The notes beneath the pieces were generated by a model, which had not been told where the DNA came from, searched no databases, and saw nothing but the letters and a program-made list of their open reading frames with translations. From Nymphaea colorata (Eukaryota; Streptophyta; Magnoliopsida; Nymphaeales; Nymphaeaceae): a stretch of DNA of 64,000 bases. A program made the position numbers and the translations under genes. Positions 59,891 to 64,000 of this stretch are shown here, in pieces. Numbering within the stretch: the stretch's first letter is position 1; each line of letters begins with the position of its first letter. Where the stretch lies: contig NC_045147.1 of assembly GCF_008831285.2 (NCBI RefSeq), positions 16,098,854 through 16,162,853 of the forward strand. The letters are read 5' to 3'.

Positions 59891-61778
59891 CCATTGTCAC
59901 GTCCCATGTATTTTTTGTCTGAACTATAATAGGTCAAGAAGCAAGATGTATGAAATCCTGGTGGTAGTTGGCACATGAAGAGCTATGGCTTCTTTTAAGA
60001 GCATTAGAATAATCACCCGTAAAAAAAAAATAAAAAAAATAAAAAGTTTACATTCACTTGAGTAGTGTCTTTTGATCGGGCTGTAACAAGTCACAAAGCA
60101 AGCTCTCTGTAAAACTCTCATACATGAGCACATAGAGAGCTGTAGCCTTTCTTAAAAGGAGTGGGATGCTTAAAAGAAATGGAAAAAATATATATATACA
60201 TCCTTTTGGGTAGGCAGATATGCATATCGAACAACAAAATTTCCAGATCATGTCCTTGTATACTCGTTCGACATGCAAGAGGACAGGCTGATGAGAAATA
60301 TTCCAAATTCGCGACCATTTGGCCATGATCAGTGAGCCTATAAGATTTTTTTTCAGCATGGCCATGACATTTGTTCAATCCTAATTTTATTTATTGGAAA
60401 TTAAACTAGATTGTTCTGCTCAACATGATTTGAGATGTGAAACCAATAGGTGTTAATAAGAAAGCAGTCAATAAGAAATAAAGAAGATTTTCTTAGAATG
60501 TAATATACGGAATACCAAGCAAGTAATTGGAATAACAACTTTTGAGATCTGAATATCAAAAATATGAAGAAACAAGGTGCAAACTAGATTGAAAACTATC
60601 CATATGTTCGGACGTTCAGGCTCATAGTTGACAAAGAATAATGAATTTTGATAAGTTCTTCTTCTGGTTTACCACAAATTAGCATTTGCGCTTCAAAGAG
60701 CTTTAGGCAACTAATATCAGAATTTCATAGGTTCGGGTTGAACAGATCGTTTCACTCTCTCTTCTACTCGTTTAGTCCTTCCTAATATACGCTTCTCTTT
60801 CCCACTAATGGGATACATTGGTATTGAAGTATTGGCTAAGGAAATCAACAATCAACGTTCAATGAAGAAAGGATAAGTTGGAAGTTAAGAGTTGTCTGAA
60901 TTGAAAGAAACAAGATTTTTTTTTTTTTTTTAAGTTACACTAAGTTGTAGTTTACGCGCTAACGTAATGTCAGCTTTCCCCTTAATAACAGCATGTTGAC
61001 AACTTCTATGTATATTTTAATTGGATTTTGGTGTAAAAGATTTGGTTCAAACTAAATGTCAACATTGCAGTTCATATGAGTAACATACCATAATATGAAA
61101 CAACTATGTAATTTGAATCTCAAACCCCTTAAATGTGAGTTGTGTTGCCGCTCAGTTGCACTGTGCCTCTCGAAATTGAATCCAAAAACGTTATTTGCTA
61201 GCTAAATTGCTTGACATCTCCAACTGCTTGCCAAATTTATAAGAAAAAAAAACCATCCATCTTGGAATCGAACATTTTGCGCGTCTTAATCTTAAAGAGT
61301 AATAAGCGACAGATCTGATAAAACCATTTCTATCTGAGTCCTGGGCGGAGGCAAGGGGCTAGCAGGACCATGGCCCCTAGGCTTTTTAGTAATTCAAAAT
61401 TTTATATCTAAATTTGAAAACTTTTAGTTTAATCTATCTAACAAGTTTGCAAAATTTGTATTTTGATTTTTATTAAAATTTTGAAACAACGAAAAATTCA
61501 TGGTTTCATGTAAGAGTCGAATATTTTCGGATCCAGGAGACCAGGACTGCGTTCCCTTAATTGCCGGTTAGTTTATTGCCCAAGACTCGGATTTGAATTT
61601 CCGGAAACCGAAGCCCGCCGATCCGTTTTGCAACCTTGAGCTCCAAGCCACCGGGGAGCGCATAGCGTGTCTGCGAAATTCAACCCATTCGCAAAGAAGA
61701 AGAAGCAGATATGAAATCTGGATTTTTGTTCAACTAGGGTGTCTTCGATCCAGCGAGAGGAGAGAGGGTCCTTCCCGA

Positions 61779-63810
61779 ATGGGTCGATTTGGATTGTTCA
61801 GATTCCCGCCCAAATCACTTCTTCAATTGAATAAGGTCAGGGTCCTGTGTCCTGTCCCTCTTTTCCTTCTTAGCATCAATTCTTGTTCTTCTCCTCCTAC
61901 GAAGTTGTTCTTAATTGGATCAGATTCTCATATGTTAGTTTCCAACAGATTATTCATCAGCTGCCGTCTTTCGGGGCGAAGAATTTCGATGCTGCTGGTT
62001 GCGGGTGGTGGGATCGTTGTCCGAGCGTGCTGCGGTCGTCGTATTATACGGCCGGTAATGTATTCGTTCTGATGCATGTTTGCAGCTTGGGAATGACGGT
62101 TCCATTTGATTTTCCTAGGAATTATATGGGTTGCATCTGGATTTTATGGTTCAAACAAGATTTTTTTTACTACGTTGTTTTCTGATTTTAATGGAAAATT
62201 AAATATTTGGAGGCTTTAATCTGCAGCCCGAGCGTTAGAATCCAATAACACAGAAATTGGTATTAGTTCGAATTATTTGCCTAGCGGTGTTTGTGTTCTG
62301 TTCTAGCTATGCCCTTTTTTTCCAAAAAAAAAAAAAAAAGGGACGGACAATTGTTGCACTTGTAAGTGAATCGGCAGTATTCATTATCACGTTTGATTAT
62401 CCAATATAATGCACCTATATACCAGGTGAAGTGGTACAATGTAACGCCCACCTCATCTTTCCTTTTTCTCTGGGTAGGTATGTGGAGTTATACGACCATG
62501 TTGGTCTGGAAATCGTCCTGTGACATTGATGCACTTCGCTCTTCGGGTGTAATCTCTTGTTTCTTGTTATTTCTGCAGAGTATTTTTGGCTGCATATGAA
62601 GCATTGAAGACTCTTGTTTTCTCTCTTTTACGTTTGAATGGTGCTCATCTACTCGTATTTGCAGGGTTGTTCAATCAAACGATTGATAGTTGTGTACGCC
62701 CTCAGAAGGTTCCATATTCGGATGTTCTGGTGATAAAACGAACTATTCATGGCACAGGTATCTAGCTTTATGTTTTACTGGATTCATAACTTGTTTGTCA
62801 ATATTCATGTCACCCCCTGCCCCGGAGGAGGAGGAGAGGTGAAACCTTTAACCTCACATACAGATTTCAAATTCCAAAAGTATCATGATGAATTTGAAAA
62901 GTCTATTGGTTTAACACAATTAAATTTAATTATTCAAAACCACTTGTAAACTCAAAACTTCCCATTTCAGTTATATTTCCTAGTGAGTTCTTTTATGTTT
63001 TTCAAAGTACTCGCCTTGCCAAGGCTATTTACATTAGAGCATGTAAAAAAACTAACTAATTTTTGCAATGGAAACTCAAACGGCATTAAGCATTGCTGAT
63101 TTAGGTCAATTTGAATAATGATTCGTTCTACAGTTATTTAGAAGGGTGGCAATATATATAGTGAAAAACGACAAATGAGTCCTACCAACCTAGTGAGCAG
63201 ATATAAGAAGAAAACGATTGGATCATGCTAAACTTTGGATGCAAGCAAGACTGGAAAAGAACAGTATCAGAAAAGCTCTTTAGTAGTTCACTTCAACATT
63301 CTTCTGTTATAGAGATTAAACCTTCTTTTTAATTCTTCTTTTAAATTATGTGATGACATTCTCGGTATTTGCTCTGTCACCTCAAAATAGAAAACTTGCT
63401 CTTCATACTTTAGGTCACCACTAATGAGGGAACTTATACCCCCATGCTTGATCTTACCACTGGTGATTGTCTATATCTTTAATGATAAGACTCTGAAAAG
63501 AGTTACAACTGTTACCTCATGAGGAGCCTAAAAGTGTATCTTGCATATCCAAGTTTCCCATCAAATTATACAGTCAGGTAGTGCATATTATTTGACAGCA
63601 AATTAACCAGTCAGGGACTCCTTATGCTATTTTATGTTATCCATGGTGTTATTTGGTTCTCAGTTTTTGGTCGTTCTTAATAATATTCTTCTACTTGTTT
63701 ATTGCATTATGTTATCAGGCATCCGTTTAATGGCAGAGAAAAATTTATATGAAATCCTGGGTGTGTCTACTGATGCAAAAAGGGAAGAAATAAAAAAGGC
63801 TTACCATGAT
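61779..63810 (+). CDS. GFA2: mitochondrial-type DnaJ (Hsp40) chaperone, GFA2-like, first four exons (partial)
   Basis: Four exons join in consistent phase: 61779-61835 (MGRFGLFRF, donor AAG/GTCAGG), 61949-62054 (IIHQLPSFGAKNF ... SSYYTAG), 62665-62757 (LFNQTIDSCVRPQKV ... IKRTIHGT) and 63719-63810 (IRLMAEKNLYEILGVSTDAK then REEIKKAYHD, donor GTAAGT). The intron phases are 0, 1, 1, 0. The last exon begins a J domain (helix I and II); the HPD motif lies beyond the window. The Ser/Arg-containing, acid-poor N-terminus with an IHGTG-like junction just before the J domain resembles plant mitochondrial DnaJ proteins such as GFA2, which assist mitochondrial Hsp70. Subfamily and transit-peptide call are inference; the exact first exon is less certain because an upstream start within the same frame of exon 2 is possible. 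Confidence 0.65.
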
Positions 63811-64000
63811 GTAAGTATAATTTGGGAAATATGTTGTTGTCCAATGCTTATTACTTAGGTTGCTTGTGACTAATTCTTATCCCAAACAAGAAGCTTACCT
63901 CTGCAAGGTTGATTTGCTGGATGTCTTGATCCATGATTTTACTGTATGGCTTTTAGATTGCATTATTTTTTCACTTTGAATACTTTGTCCAAGTCATTAA
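63811..64000 (+). other. intron 4 of the DnaJ gene, to window edge
   Basis: Starts GTAAGTATAA after the exon end; no acceptor with J-domain continuation is seen before 64000, so the gene continues outside the window. Confidence 0.55.

Larger units (their letters stand above)
58755..61778. other. intergenic stretch between permease and DnaJ gene
   Basis: No gene. It contains a SINE-like head, dispersed repeat copy 2 and, at 61330-61520, a repeat starting CCTGGGCGGAGGCAAGGGGC with an AT-rich body, again a common dispersed plant element. Confidence 0.5.

Overview
The window is nuclear DNA from a flowering plant. Its genes have plant introns and include plant-only families: a purine permease, an IDA-like peptide and the minor-spliceosome 31K protein. 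The background is AT-rich, with long CT/AT microsatellites and LTR retrotransposons primed by initiator tRNA-Met. I cannot name the species. Coding density is very low: the only well-supported intact or extendable host genes are a small secreted-peptide gene (4.5-4.8 kb, minus), a two-exon purine permease (56.8-58.8 kb, plus) and the first four exons of a mitochondrial-type DnaJ gene that runs off the right edge (61.8-63.8 kb, plus).

Layout. 1-20 kb is mostly non-coding, with dispersed repeats, short tandem duplications, SINE-like tRNA heads and a few unrecognised open frames. 20.4-20.6 kb carries a decayed ADP-ribosylation-factor fragment. 21.0-24.7 kb is a satellite-like array in which five related 51-61 bp monomers form a higher-order unit of about 285 bp. 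27.65-32.91 kb is a complete but mutated Ty3/gypsy element with target-site duplication ACAAC; removing it rejoins an unrecognised host open frame of about 136 codons. 33.3-34.8 kb is an intron-containing pseudogene of the chaperonin subunit CCT-gamma. 35.3-35.5 kb is a 60-bp minisatellite.

39.34-44.23 kb is a complete but dead Ty1/copia element (minus strand, duplication CAGAA). 47.77-52.10 kb is a second Ty1/copia (minus strand, duplication GAAAG) that has lost its integrase and carries a nested TRIM-like solo terminal repeat; a sister copy of that repeat lies just outside, at 52.25-52.41 kb.

The most unusual object is at 46.12-47.15 kb: a 1-kb GC-rich non-autonomous DNA transposon flanked by a direct repeat of at least 10 bp. 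It has captured pieces of two unrelated host genes in opposite orientation: a pectin methylesterase/invertase-inhibitor domain on plus, and the N-terminus and RNA-recognition motif of the U12-spliceosomal U11/U12-31K protein on minus. The pieces meet at a 16-bp perfect inverted repeat that looks like a template-switch scar. The working genes show no operon-like relationship; most of the window's structure comes from transposition and decay.
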